Source of the DNA: Actinomadura xylanilytica
Lineage (GTDB): Bacteria > Actinomycetota > Actinomycetes > Streptosporangiales > Streptosporangiaceae
Reading direction: 5' to 3'
Assembly: GCF_030283145.1 (NCBI RefSeq)
Contig: NZ_JASNWE010000005.1
Coordinates: forward strand, 310,001-374,000
Length of the DNA stretch: 64,000 nucleotides
A model generated the notes under the pieces. The model was not told the DNA's origin, ran no database searches, and saw only the letters and a list, made by a program, of their open reading frames with translations. A program made the position numbers and the translations under genes. Positions 1 through 8,800 of this stretch are shown here, piece after piece; position 1 is the stretch's first letter; each line of letters starts with the position of its first letter.

Positions 1-231
1 GCGTAGTCCGTGAAAGGGTGGCTCACCGATGCGATCAGCCGGCCGCCGGGCCGGAGTACCCGTCGCAACTCGGCCAGCGTCGGCCCCCAGTCCTCCAGGT
101 AATGCAGGACCAGCGACGCGATCACGTCGTCGAACGCGCCGTCGTCGAACGGCAGAGGGTCGCCCAGGTCGACCTCGTGCAGGGCTACGCCGTCACCGAG
201 CCGCCGCCTGGCCAGTGCCAGCTGCGTACGG
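1..231 (-). pseudogene. SAM-dependent methyltransferase, 5'-truncated and running off the left edge
   Basis: Reading the minus strand from about 231 down gives about 75 residues typical of the middle of a class I methyltransferase. They include a GDPLPFDDGAFDDVI acidic-loop stretch, then SLVLHYLEDW, then ELRRVLRPGGRLI followed by SVSHPF (motifs around post-I to VI). The N-terminal part with the SAM-binding GxGxG motif is missing, because the reading gives way to a Tn3 transposase remnant around 215-231. The 3' end lies outside the window. I infer that transposon insertion or deletion inactivated it. If the remaining protein starts elsewhere it could still be made, but without motif I it should not bind SAM normally. 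Confidence 0.6.
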
Positions 232-765
232 GCGGTTCACGGGACCGCCGTCGCAGGCTGATCTGGAGCGGGTGTTCTTCCTCGATGACGAGGACCGGGC
301 GCTGGTGGGGCGGCGGCGCGGGGAGCACATGAGGCTCGGGTTCGCGCTCCAGTTGGTGACGGTGCGGTGGCTCGGGACGTTCCTGGAGGATCCTCTGGAC
401 GTGCCGGGCGTGGTGCTGGAGTTCGTGGCTGAACAGCTGGGGGTTGATGACCCCTCGCAGGTGAAGCGCTATACCGAGTGCCGAACGTGCTCGGCTATCA
501 CAGCCGCCTACCCGCGCCGCTGATCCCGGGCCGTCTGGTCGACGTCGAGGTGGTGAACGGGCCGTGGAGGCGGCTGGTGTTCGGCCATCCTGCGCACGCT
601 GACGGCGCGGTGAACCGGCACGCCTACGCCTTCTGCGTGCTGGAGCAGTTCTGGCGGGCGCTCAAGCGCCGTGAGATCTATCTACGCCGACGCCTCCACC
701 AAGTGGCGCAATCCTCAGGCCGAGCTGCTGGAGGGCGATCAGTGGGAGGCGATCCGGCCTGACGG
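215..765 (+). pseudogene. Tn3-family transposase remnant (two blocks, frameshifted)
   Basis: Block one (about 215-485) encodes AAYGRFTGPP, then LERVFFLDDEDRALV, then FALQLVTVRWLGTFL and VKRYTE. This is the N-terminal DUF4158-like region of Tn3-family transposases. Block two (about 505-760) encodes NRHAYAFCVLEQFWRALKRR, then, after a frame change near 675, IYADASTKWRNPQAELL, which belongs to the middle of the same protein. The central and catalytic C-terminal parts are absent and no single frame is open throughout. This is a deleted, frameshifted relic and not an active transposase. It abuts the truncated methyltransferase and marks an old insertion site. Confidence 0.75.
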
Positions 766-846
766 AACACCCTTACGGAACACTCCCACCTGGGCCGCGA
801 TCCGGACCGTTCGGTGTTCCGTTGGAGGATCCCTTAGGGAACACTC
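762..846. repeat. Short direct and inverted repeats after the Tn3 remnant
   Basis: CCCTTACGGAACACTC (770-785) recurs as CCCTTAGGGAACACTC (831-846), 15 of 16 bases identical. ACGGAACACC (762-771) is an inverted match of GGTGTTCCGT (813-822). Four GGAACAC-type boxes therefore fall within 85 bp. They could be a leftover recombination or regulatory site of the mobile element, or chance in decayed DNA. Confidence 0.45.
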
Positions 847-912
847 GATCGACGCCCGCTACTGCAGCCGCGCCTGCAAGGCGGCCGCCCGCCGGCAACG
901 TCGGCCCAACTG
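846..912 (+). pseudogene. Zinc-ribbon C-terminal fragment
   Basis: The plus frame reads RCSVGGSLREHSIDARYC followed by SRACKAAARRQRR. The DARYCSxxCKxxxxRRQR pattern is the usual tail of small zinc-ribbon proteins found near actinobacterial mobile elements. It is in frame with the last Tn3 block but lacks a start and a full first Cys pair. It is probably a fused relic. Confidence 0.3.
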
Positions 913-943
913 CTGCGAGATGCGGCGGGGTGTGTCGATCTGC

Positions 944-1798
944 TTACGGCAAGAGCTTGGTGAGAAGGGCGCGAAGTTCTTGCGCGTGGTCCGAGCCGAG
1001 GACGTCGTCGATGTCGCGCTCCATGCTCTCCAGGGCTTCACGCACTACAGGCATGCGGGCGCGGCCGAGGTCGGTGAGCTGTAGGGCATAGCGGCGTCGG
1101 TCGTGCGGGTCCTGGCCGCGGGACACGATACCGACCTGGACCAGTTCCTCGATGAGCGATGCGGTGGCGGGGTCGGTCAGGTGCAGGTATCGGGCCAGTT
1201 GTTCTTGCGGGCAGGGGGCGAGCCGGTCCAGCGCGGGCAGCAAGGCGAAGTGGCGGGTGCGCAGGCCGTGCGCCGCGAGCCGATGATCCCCAAGACGGCG
1301 CAGGCGGTAGTGGGCTTGAGCTATCAGGTGCTCGATGCTGTGGATGGCGGATGGCCCGTCGTCGGCGACGAGCATGGTCAACAGCGCGGTGAGGCGCCGC
1401 CGTTCGAGGTCGGTGAGCGCGGTGGTGACCCGGGCGTCGCTGTCCGCGACGGCTTGGCGCATGCCGTCCAGGGCGGTACGGCCCGCCTCGGTCAGCGACA
1501 GTATGTAGGTGCGGCGGTTGGCCGGGTTGCGGGTGCGGACGACCTGGCCCGCCTCTTGGAGCCGATCGAGCAGCCTGACCATGATCGTGCGGTTGATGCC
1601 GAGTCGGTGGGCGAGGTCCTGCTGGGAGGGGGCGTCCGCGTCGGCGAGGATGTCGAGCACCACGAACTCGCGCGTCTGGGGCCCGTCCTGCACAGCGTGA
1701 GCGGTGACGGTCGTGAACACGCGGCGCATCAGGTGACCGGTGGTCGCATGCAGCGGTCCGGATTCGTCGTCGACGGCGTTTCCTGCCTGGTCGGGCAC
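944..1798 (-). CDS. Double-domain MarR-family transcriptional regulator
   Basis: About 284 aa, twice the usual MarR length, with two winged-helix units. The first unit has SQQDLAHRLGINRTIMVRLL and a wing RNPANRRTYILSLTEAGR. The second has PQEQLARYLHLTDPATASLI and a wing QDPHDRRRYALQLTDLGR. Tandem MarR proteins probably act as intramolecular dimers (family knowledge and inference). I chose the GTG at 1798 because GGAGG lies 8 nt upstream; a GTG at 1807 is the alternative. It is divergent from the dehalogenase gene at 1938, so it likely controls that gene from the shared 130-bp region. The ligand is unknown. Confidence 0.8.
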   Translation of the reverse strand: MPDQAGNAVDDESGPLHATTGHLMRRVFTTVTAHAVQDGPQTREFVVLDILADADAPSQQDLAHRLGINRTIMVRLLDRLQEAGQVVRTRNPANRRTYILSLTEAGRTALDGMRQAVADSDARVTTALTDLERRRLTALLTMLVADDGPSAIHSIEHLIAQAHYRLRRLGDHRLAAHGLRTRHFALLPALDRLAPCPQEQLARYLHLTDPATASLIEELVQVGIVSRGQDPHDRRRYALQLTDLGRARMPVVREALESMERDIDDVLGSDHAQELRALLTKLLP

Positions 1799-1859
1799 GA
1801 GCCTCACCTCCGGGCGTGATGTTAGCAGGCTGATACTTCTGTCAGTGACGGTTGCATCG

Positions 1860-1875
1860 ACATTAGTTGGAATGT
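1860..1875. promoter_or_regulatory. Candidate MarR operator (inverted repeat)
   Basis: ACATT-AGTTGG-AATGT forms a 5-bp inverted repeat, nearly 7 bp if the flanking bases are counted. It lies in the AT-richer gap between the divergent MarR and dehalogenase genes. The position suits an operator; binding is inferred only. Confidence 0.35.
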
Positions 1876-1937
1876 TGACAGTTGGAGGAGTGTAGATCTA
1901 GATTCCAGGTACCAAATCAGCGAAGGGTCTGACGATC

Positions 1938-2804
1938 ATGCACACTGTCGCCGTCCTCGACTCCCACCTCGCCTACACAGAGACCGGGCAGGGCGAGTCG
2001 CCCGTGGTGTTCCTGCACGGCAGCCCCACCTCGTCCCACATCTGGCGCAACGTCATCCCGCACGTCGCCGATCGCGCCAAGGTCCTGGCCCCTGATCTGA
2101 TCGGGATGGGCGCCTCCGGAAAGCCCGACATCGGTTACCGCTTCGCCGACCACGCCCGCTACCTGGACGCGTGGTTCGAAGCCATGGAGCTGAAGGAGGC
2201 CGTCCTGGTCGGCCACGATTGGGGCGGCGCACTGGCCCTGGACCGTGCCGCACGCCACCCCGACCAGGTGCGCGGCGTCGCCGTCCTGGAGACGTTCCTG
2301 CGACCGCAGATGTGGGCGGAGCTACCGCAGGACGTGATCGACCATTCCAAGGCGCTGCGCACCCCCGGGCTCGGCGAGCGGCTACTGCTGGAGGAGAATG
2401 CCGCCATCGAGTTCGCCCTGCCCCACCCGTTCGCCATCAAGACAGGTCTCAGCCCAGAGGACCACGACGTCTACCGCGCGCCCTACACCGACCCTGCGTC
2501 GCGCCGTCCGCTGCTCCAGTGGCCTCGCGAGATTCCCTACGACCGCGAACCGGCCGATGTGGCCGAGCGCATGGACGCCTACGGCGAATGGCTCGCCGGC
2601 AGCCCCGAGGTGCCCAAACTTCTCCTCACGGTCGAGGAGGGGGTCGGTATCGCCTCCCCCGAGATCGTGGACTGGGCCCGCCAGAGCATCGCCGCCCTCG
2701 AAATCGAAGGGATCGGACCCGCCGGCCACCAGGCCCCCGAAGACCAGCCCCACGCCATCGGCCAGGCCATCGCCGGCTGGCTGAACCGCCATCACCTCAT
2801 CTGA
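1938..2804 (+). CDS. Haloalkane dehalogenase-like alpha/beta hydrolase
   Basis: 288 aa, normal for haloalkane dehalogenases, which split carbon-halogen bonds hydrolytically in the cytoplasm. The nucleophile elbow is VGHDWGG with Asp94 and the adjacent Trp95. The likely acid is Glu118 in LETFLRP, as in DhaA-type enzymes, and the base is His264 in GPAGHQAPEDQP. The oxyanion segment is HGSPTSS, whereas most family members have HGNPTSS; the Asn that helps hold the halide is Ser29 here. Epoxide hydrolase activity is therefore an alternative. It is divergent from the double-MarR gene, its probable regulator. Confidence 0.8.
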   Translation: MHTVAVLDSHLAYTETGQGESPVVFLHGSPTSSHIWRNVIPHVADRAKVLAPDLIGMGASGKPDIGYRFADHARYLDAWFEAMELKEAVLVGHDWGGALALDRAARHPDQVRGVAVLETFLRPQMWAELPQDVIDHSKALRTPGLGERLLLEENAAIEFALPHPFAIKTGLSPEDHDVYRAPYTDPASRRPLLQWPREIPYDREPADVAERMDAYGEWLAGSPEVPKLLLTVEEGVGIASPEIVDWARQSIAALEIEGIGPAGHQAPEDQPHAIGQAIAGWLNRHHLI

Positions 2805-2848
2805 ACGACGTCGTCCTTCAGCTCTCAAAAAATCTCACCGGGATCTCC

Positions 2849-3165
2849 TGTACCTCGACTACTCACACCCGAATCAGTTCCGGCTGTGGCGGCGGTTGCT
2901 GGAAGTCTGGGACTGGCAGGCTCATGGTGATCCGGATGACCGCGAGCACGTCGCCGGGGTTGTCGCCGAACGCGCCACGTTGCGTGCCCGGTTCCGCAAG
3001 ATCCTCATCGACCGCGACGACTACAACACCTTCTGCGGGCATCCCACCCGTAAGCGCGGCAACCCGCCGTGCGAGAACGTCAAGGCCGGTTGGCCCGACA
3101 ACGGAACCATCGAGCCGTGGGCCTGCTTTACCGCCACACGCGTCGGCTTCGGACACGACGTCAAG
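2849..3165 (+). pseudogene. Unrecognised coding remnant
   Basis: The plus frame has strong G/C third positions and natural-looking protein. It reads LYLDYSHPNQFRLWRRLLEV, then VAERATLRARFRKILIDRDD, then YNTFCGHPTRKRGNPPC and GTIEPWACFT. No start codon with a ribosome site precedes it, and coding character fades after about 3165 while the frame runs on as noise. I do not recognise the family. The WRRLLEVWDW and YNTFCGHPTR pieces suggest the inside of a larger mobile-element or plasmid protein. The region 3166-3495 after it shows nothing I can support. Confidence 0.3.
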
Positions 3166-3495
3166 CTCTCCACGCCATCCGCTCGCTCCGGAAAGCACCT
3201 CCGACACTGGCAGACGATCTCGAGGTCGCAACCCCGTCCGGGCCGGCACGATCACACCAAACCACCGACAGGCCAGCCCCGTGACCGACCAATTCAGGTT
3301 GGCGACGCTCATTGTGCGAGTCCTTGCCGCGCGGGTGTGCCCTTCACAGTGCTCACGGCGGCAGATGACCAGTGGTGCCAAACCATAGGTGTCGATGTGG
3401 AGATGTCGTGTGCTCTCGATGACATCTGTCACGCGAATTCGGTGCGGCCCCGCCGCCCCGGTGGGCGGAGGGGCCGTGACCTGCTGGGAACCGAT

Positions 3496-4806
3496 CTATC
3501 CGAGCACCGGGTAGTTCGCACGGAACACGTTGTGCGGGTCACGGGCCCGCTTGATCTCCCGCAGCCGCGCGAGCGCGCTGCCGGAGAAGGACTTCGCCGC
3601 CGTCTCACCGGGGGACAGCAGGGTGTACGGCTTGCGGCCGCTGATGTAGGCCTCCAGGTCGGCCACGACCTCGGCCTGCTTGGCGCGCGTCGCATCGGCC
3701 GCGTGCGGCAGGCCGAGACCCAGCAGGCCGAGCAGGTACGGCTCGGCCACCGCGCCGCTCGCACCGGCCCCGCCGTCCGGCTCGGCGAGCGCCCCGCCCA
3801 GGTGCCTGATCTGCACGTTGATGAGCGGTTCGACCGGCTTGGCCAGCAGGAGCTCCACCGCGTCCGCGTCCAGGCGGGTGAGCAGCTCCGCACGAGCGAT
3901 GGACGGAGCCGGATCGGTGGGCTCGGCGGTGATGCCACCCAGGTCGGCAACCGGGACGACGCCGCGGCTGTCGGAGATCGCACCCTCGATCTTGTCGATG
4001 CGCGCCAGCAGATCCTCCCCCTGAGCCGCCTCACCCAGGTAGGCCAGATCCAGCGTCACCATCGGCGACGCGCCGGGTGGCTGGAGCCGGTTGATCCAGA
4101 CACTGAGTTCACGCGGCGCCTCAGCGGTGATCTCCAGGAACGCGTCGTACACCTCCCTGGTCCGGTGCTCCGGCCAGATCACACGCCCGCCGTACAGGAC
4201 CGGCGCGGGATACAGCTCGAGTTCGAGGGCGGTCACCACCGCGAAGTCCCCGCCACCGCCGCGCAGCGCCCAGAACAGCTCGGGATCGGACTCGGCGGTC
4301 ACCCGGCCCGGCTCGCCATCGGCGTCCACGATGTCGATGGCCCGCACGCTGTCGGAGGCGAAGCCGTACTTGCGGCTGAGCCAGCCGACCCCACCGCCCA
4401 GGGTGTAGCCGGTCACGCTGACTCCCGGCGCGCTGCCGGACAGGCCGGTCAGACCCAGCGGACCGGCCGCCGCCAGCACCTGCCCCCACTTCACACCCGC
4501 GCCCACCCGGACCACGCGCTCCTCCGCGCATACCTCCACCTCGTTCAGCAGGCCGGTACGCAACAGGATCAGGCCTTCCACATCACCCGAGGCGCCATGC
4601 CCGCTCGGCTGCGCGGTCACCGTCATACCCGCCCGCCGCGCGTAACGCACGAGCGCCGCCACGTCATCGGCATCCGCGGCCTCCACCACGGCCGCCACGG
4701 GCTGCCTGACGGTCAGATTCCACGCGGTGGCCGCCTGTTCAAAGCCGTCGTCATCGGCCAGGAGCACGCGCCCTTTGAGGACACCGCGCAGATCGTTGAT
4801 CGTCAT
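3496..4806 (-). CDS. FAD-binding oxidase (BBE/berberine-bridge type)
   Basis: 436 aa. The N-terminal FAD_binding_4 domain includes RQPVAAVVEAADADDVAALV, then PSGHGASGD, where His70 is the probable covalent FAD anchor. VTGYTLGGGVGWLSRKYG and LFWALRGGGGDFAVVT follow. The C-terminal BBE element RARDPHNVFRANYPVLG is intact. The Cys that gives bicovalent FAD in many relatives is replaced (GLSGSAPGVSVTG), so attachment is probably through His only. Such enzymes oxidise sugars, alkaloids or polyketides with O2. The start at 4806 follows an AAGGGAGA site. It stands alone on the minus strand, upstream of unannotated DNA; the substrate is unknown. Confidence 0.85.
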   Translation of the reverse strand: MTINDLRGVLKGRVLLADDDGFEQAATAWNLTVRQPVAAVVEAADADDVAALVRYARRAGMTVTAQPSGHGASGDVEGLILLRTGLLNEVEVCAEERVVRVGAGVKWGQVLAAAGPLGLTGLSGSAPGVSVTGYTLGGGVGWLSRKYGFASDSVRAIDIVDADGEPGRVTAESDPELFWALRGGGGDFAVVTALELELYPAPVLYGGRVIWPEHRTREVYDAFLEITAEAPRELSVWINRLQPPGASPMVTLDLAYLGEAAQGEDLLARIDKIEGAISDSRGVVPVADLGGITAEPTDPAPSIARAELLTRLDADAVELLLAKPVEPLINVQIRHLGGALAEPDGGAGASGAVAEPYLLGLLGLGLPHAADATRAKQAEVVADLEAYISGRKPYTLLSPGETAAKSFSGSALARLREIKRARDPHNVFRANYPVLG

Positions 4807-5008
4807 CGTCGTCTCCCTTTTCGAGTTCTCAGAAAATGCGAAGGAATACCGTGCTGCACTACGGGAAGGACGGCGCCCCGACCGGCCGGACAAGGATCAC
4901 GCCGAAACCTCGATGCTGGCCCTGCACCTGTGGTGGTCCGCGCTGGTGCACGTCAACACGCTGCTGCTTCGGCAAGTTCTCGGGCCACCCCTTCGGGGCG
5001 TGCAGACG

Positions 5009-5446
5009 TCAGGCGGGCTGCGCGGCGGGCGCTGGGGCGGCGGCCTCCTGGGCCTTGCGGGCCTTGCCGGTCTCGCGGAGGATCAGCAGGCCGGCGGCCA
5101 CGATCAGCGCCGAGGTCAGGCCGTGGATGCCGAACGCGGCGGCGACGGAGCCGTGGTGGGCCAGGACGGTGATCATGTCGCCGAACGGGGCGACGGCCGT
5201 CATCAGCAGGACCCAGCCCAGGGCCCGGCGGTGGCCCGACACCAGCAGGATGCCCATGGCCAGGCCCATCGCGATCTCGCGGCTGCCCTTCACGATGAGG
5301 AAGCCGCCGCCGTCGCCAGCGGGCCAGCTCGGCAGGCCGAAGCCTGGAGCGGACGTCTCGGGGGTCAGGATGAAGGACACCCCGAGGTAGAGGGTGAACA
5401 GGACGCCGGCGGTGGCCAGGACGGTGTTGACGTTCTTCAGCGACAT
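5009..5446 (-). CDS. DUF4267 small membrane protein
   Basis: 145 aa with four hydrophobic segments. Segment one is VNTVLATAGVLFTLYLGVSF, followed by REIAMGLAMGILLVSGHRRA, LGWVLLMTAVAPFGDM and GIHGLTSALIVAAGLLIL. The SREIAMGLAM turn and the overall pattern fit DUF4267. The C-terminus is Ala/Pro-rich. Function is unknown in the family. It sits upstream of the FAD oxidase on the same strand with a 200-bp gap, so cotranscription is possible but not shown. Confidence 0.75.
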   Translation of the reverse strand: MSLKNVNTVLATAGVLFTLYLGVSFILTPETSAPGFGLPSWPAGDGGGFLIVKGSREIAMGLAMGILLVSGHRRALGWVLLMTAVAPFGDMITVLAHHGSVAAAFGIHGLTSALIVAAGLLILRETGKARKAQEAAAPAPAAQPA

Positions 5447-5481
5447 GGTTCTTCTCCTCCGATGTTCAAACTGGGCAGGGT

Positions 5482-5764
5482 TCAGCCGCGGACGCGGCGG
5501 ATGTGGCGGGCGTAGCGGGGGCGGCCGATGACGTGCCAGATGACGCGGACCGGGGCGGGGAGGCCGCTGAGGACGATGGCGCGCTCGGCCGGGTTCGCGT
5601 CTTCCAGGACGGCGCCGAAGAGCGTGAGCAGGGTGGGCTTGGGGGTGTTGTTAGGCGCGAGCGGTGTCACCCGGGGCGACGGCCGCGACGAGCTCCACCA
5701 GCAGCCGTGACTCACGGCGGAGGACGCGGTGGACGATCTCCATGTCCTGGGTGTTGACGCTCAT
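5482..5764 (-). pseudogene. Hemerythrin-domain protein gene with internal deletion
   Basis: The 5' part starts at the ATG at 5764 and reads MSVNTQDMEIVHRVLRRESR, then LLVELVAAVAPGDTARA, then meets TAA at 5651-5653. The 3' part, in another frame, reads LFGAVLEDANPAERAIVL, then PAPVRVIWHVIGRPRYARHI. These match the first helix and the C-terminal tail of actinobacterial hemerythrin HHE proteins of about 200 aa. The middle, with most iron ligands, is missing. It is therefore a relic with roughly 100 codons lost, probably by a single deletion. Confidence 0.65.
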
Positions 5765-5879
5765 CTGCTCCTGCCTCTGTTCGATTGCGACTGGTCGGTC
5801 GCGAGGTGTTCAGGCTGCTCCCGGGTGTTTGGAGGGGATTTGGAGCCGACTTGGACAGTCCACATACGATGTGCGGATC

Positions 5880-8800
5880 ATGGTCTTCATCCGGGTGCTG
5901 GGCTCGTTCGCGACCGAGGTGAACGGTGCGGCCGTTCACCTCGGCGGGCCGCGGCAGCGGGGTGTGCTGGCGTTGCTGGTGGCGGCGCGCGGGCAGGTCG
6001 TGCCGGTCGACCGGATGATCGAGGATCTGTGGCGCGGGGAGCCGCCCGCGCGGGCGCTGATGTCCTTGCAGGCGTATGTGTCCAACCTGCGCCGGCTGCT
6101 GGAGCCCGGCCGGCCGCCGCGCACGCCGGCCCGGCTGCTGGTGAGCGCGGCGCCCGGCTATGCGCTGCGGCTGCCGCCGGAGTCGGTGGACGCGTGGCGG
6201 TTCGAGGGCCTGCTCGACCAGGCCCGTACGGTCACCGACCCGCGCGCCGCCCAGGCTCGGCTCGCCGAGGCGCTGGGGCTGTGGCAGGGACCGGCGTTCG
6301 CCGAGGCCGCCGATGAGCCGTGGGCCGCCGCCGAGACGGCCCGGCTGAACGAGCTGCGCCTGGTCGCCACCGAACTGCACGTCGCGGCGGGTCTGCGAAT
6401 CGGCGACCCCGCCGCGGTGGTTCCCGAGGCCGAGCGGCTCACCCGCCACGAGCCGCTGCGCGAGGAAGGCTGGCGGCTGCACGCCCTGGCACTGTGGAGC
6501 AGTGGCCGCCAAGCCGACGCGCTGGCGGCGCTCCGCCGCGCCCGCGGCATCCTCGCCGATGAGCTCGGGCTCGACCCCGGCCCGGACCTGAGGGCGCTGG
6601 AGGAGGCGATCCTCACCCAGCGCACGGACGTCATGCGCGCGACCGTGCCCCCGCCACCGCCGGCCGCACCGCTGCCGCGGCCGGCTCCGATCATCGAGGC
6701 GCCGTTCGTCGGACGCGAGGCACAGCTGTCGGCACTGGTCACGGCCGCCGCCGAGGCCGCGGCCGACGGCGCCCGCATCGCCCTTGTCACCGGCGAGGCC
6801 GGGCTCGGCAAGTCGACGCTGCTGGAACACCTCGGCAGGCGGCTCGAACGTGACGGGTGGCTGGTCGCCGTCGGCCGCTGTCCCGAGGTCGACAGCGCGC
6901 CGCCCGCGTGGGCCTGGACCGAGGCGCTGAGAGCCGTTGCCGCGACCACGTCCCCGGGCGAGTTCGCGGACGACCTCGCGCCGCTACTCGCCGACACCGA
7001 GCCGGTGAACGTCGACGCCACCGCGGGACGGTTCCACCTGCGCCAAGCCGTGTGGAAGTGGCTCGCGGCGGTCGCCGCGGAACGCCCGGTCGCCGTCGTG
7101 CTGGACGACCTGCACTGGGCGGACGCCGTCACGCTGGAGCTGCTCGGCGGCGGCCTCGGCATGCGGGCCCCCGTTCTGGTCGTGGCGGCGTACCGGGCGG
7201 ACGAGAGCGGCCACCTCACCGAAACGCTGGCCTCCCTCGCGCGCGCCACGCCCCTCCGGCTCGCCCTGCCCGGCCTGGACGACGCGGCCGTCGCGCAGGT
7301 CGTACGGAACGAGTGCGAGGCCGACGACGAGACCGTCGCCGGAATCGCCGAACGCACCGGCGGCAACCCGTTCTATGTGCGGGAGAGCGCGCGGCTGGTG
7401 AACGGAGAGGGCGCGCTGGTCGCCCTCTCCGAGGTCCCGGAGGGCGTACGGGACGTGCTGCGGCGGCGCCTGGCGCGGCTGCCCGGGGGAGGTGTGGCCG
7501 TGCTGCGGCTGGCAGCGGTCGCGGGCCGGGAGAGCTCGGTGGAGGTGCTGGTGAACGCCGCCGACACCGACGAGGAAGGCGTGCTGAACGCACTGGACGC
7601 GGGGGTGATCGCCGGGCTGCTGAGCGAGCCCGGCCCCGGACGGGTGCGGTTCGTTCACGCCCTCGTTCGCGACACCCTGGTCGCCGACGTCAGCCGCCTG
7701 CGGGCGTCCCGCATGCATGCCCGCATCGCCGCCGCCCTGGAAGCCACCGGTGACATCACGGCGCTCGCGCACCACTACGCGCGAGCCGGGTCTCCCAAGG
7801 CCGTCGGCTATTGCGTTCGGGCCGCCGAACTGGCCGAGGCGCGCTACGCCCACGACGTCGCGGCCGATCTCCTCAAGGACGCGGTCGCGAACTCGACCAG
7901 CCCACAGGAACGCGTCGACCTGCACGGCAGGCTGCTGCGGGCGCAGGTCCGGGCCGGTGCCGTGGCCGCCGCCCGCCGGACCCGCCGTCAGGCCGTCGAG
8001 TACGCCGAGTCGCTGGGACGCGACGACCTGATGATCGCCGCGTTCACCGCCTGGACCGAGCCGACGCCATGGCAGTCCCGCCCGTACGGCACGGTGGACC
8101 GGCCCATCGTCGACCGGCTGAGCCGCCTACTCAAGCGCACCGACCTGGCTCCGGAGGTACGCGGCCGCCTCCTCACCGCCTACGCCGACGAACTGGCCGG
8201 CGAGGATGACCCCACCGCCCTGGCGGCGGCCCGCGAGGCGCTCGACCTCGCCACCGGGCCCCACCTCCGGGCGGCGGCGATCGGGGTCCTGGCCCGCGGC
8301 GTCGGCGGACCGTCCGGACGCGCCGAGCTCTGCCGCGAACTGGTGGCGATCGGCGTGGAGCACGGTGTGCCCGCCTACCGCGTCACCGGCCTGCTCAACC
8401 ACGCCTGTGCCGCCGCCGAGGCCAACGACCCGACCACCATGCGCCGGGTGGCCACCGAGGCCCTCGACCTCGCGCGCACCTACCGGGTGCCCGAGGCGAC
8501 AGGCGTCGCCGAAGTGACACTGGCGACCCTGACCCTCATCGAGGGCCGGTTCGCCGAGGCCGAACGGCTCTACACCCAGGCCGCCAACGGCATGCGGCGC
8601 GCCGGATCCCTGCACTCCTCCGGCTTCCTCGGCTTCGCGCTGGCCGCGACGTGGGTGAACAACGGCACGCTCGGCGAGCACCTCGACGAGGTGCGCACCC
8701 TCCACGAGGCGTCCGGCCCGATCGCCTCCGACCTGCTGGCCCTCGCCCTGCACGGCAACGGCCTGATCACCGAAGCCCACCGGGTAGATACCTCGGCCCC

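Noticed and set aside
2896..5172. 758-codon plus-strand frame
   Set aside because: Most of it is antisense to the FAD oxidase. Only the first ~100 codons look coding, so just that remnant was kept.
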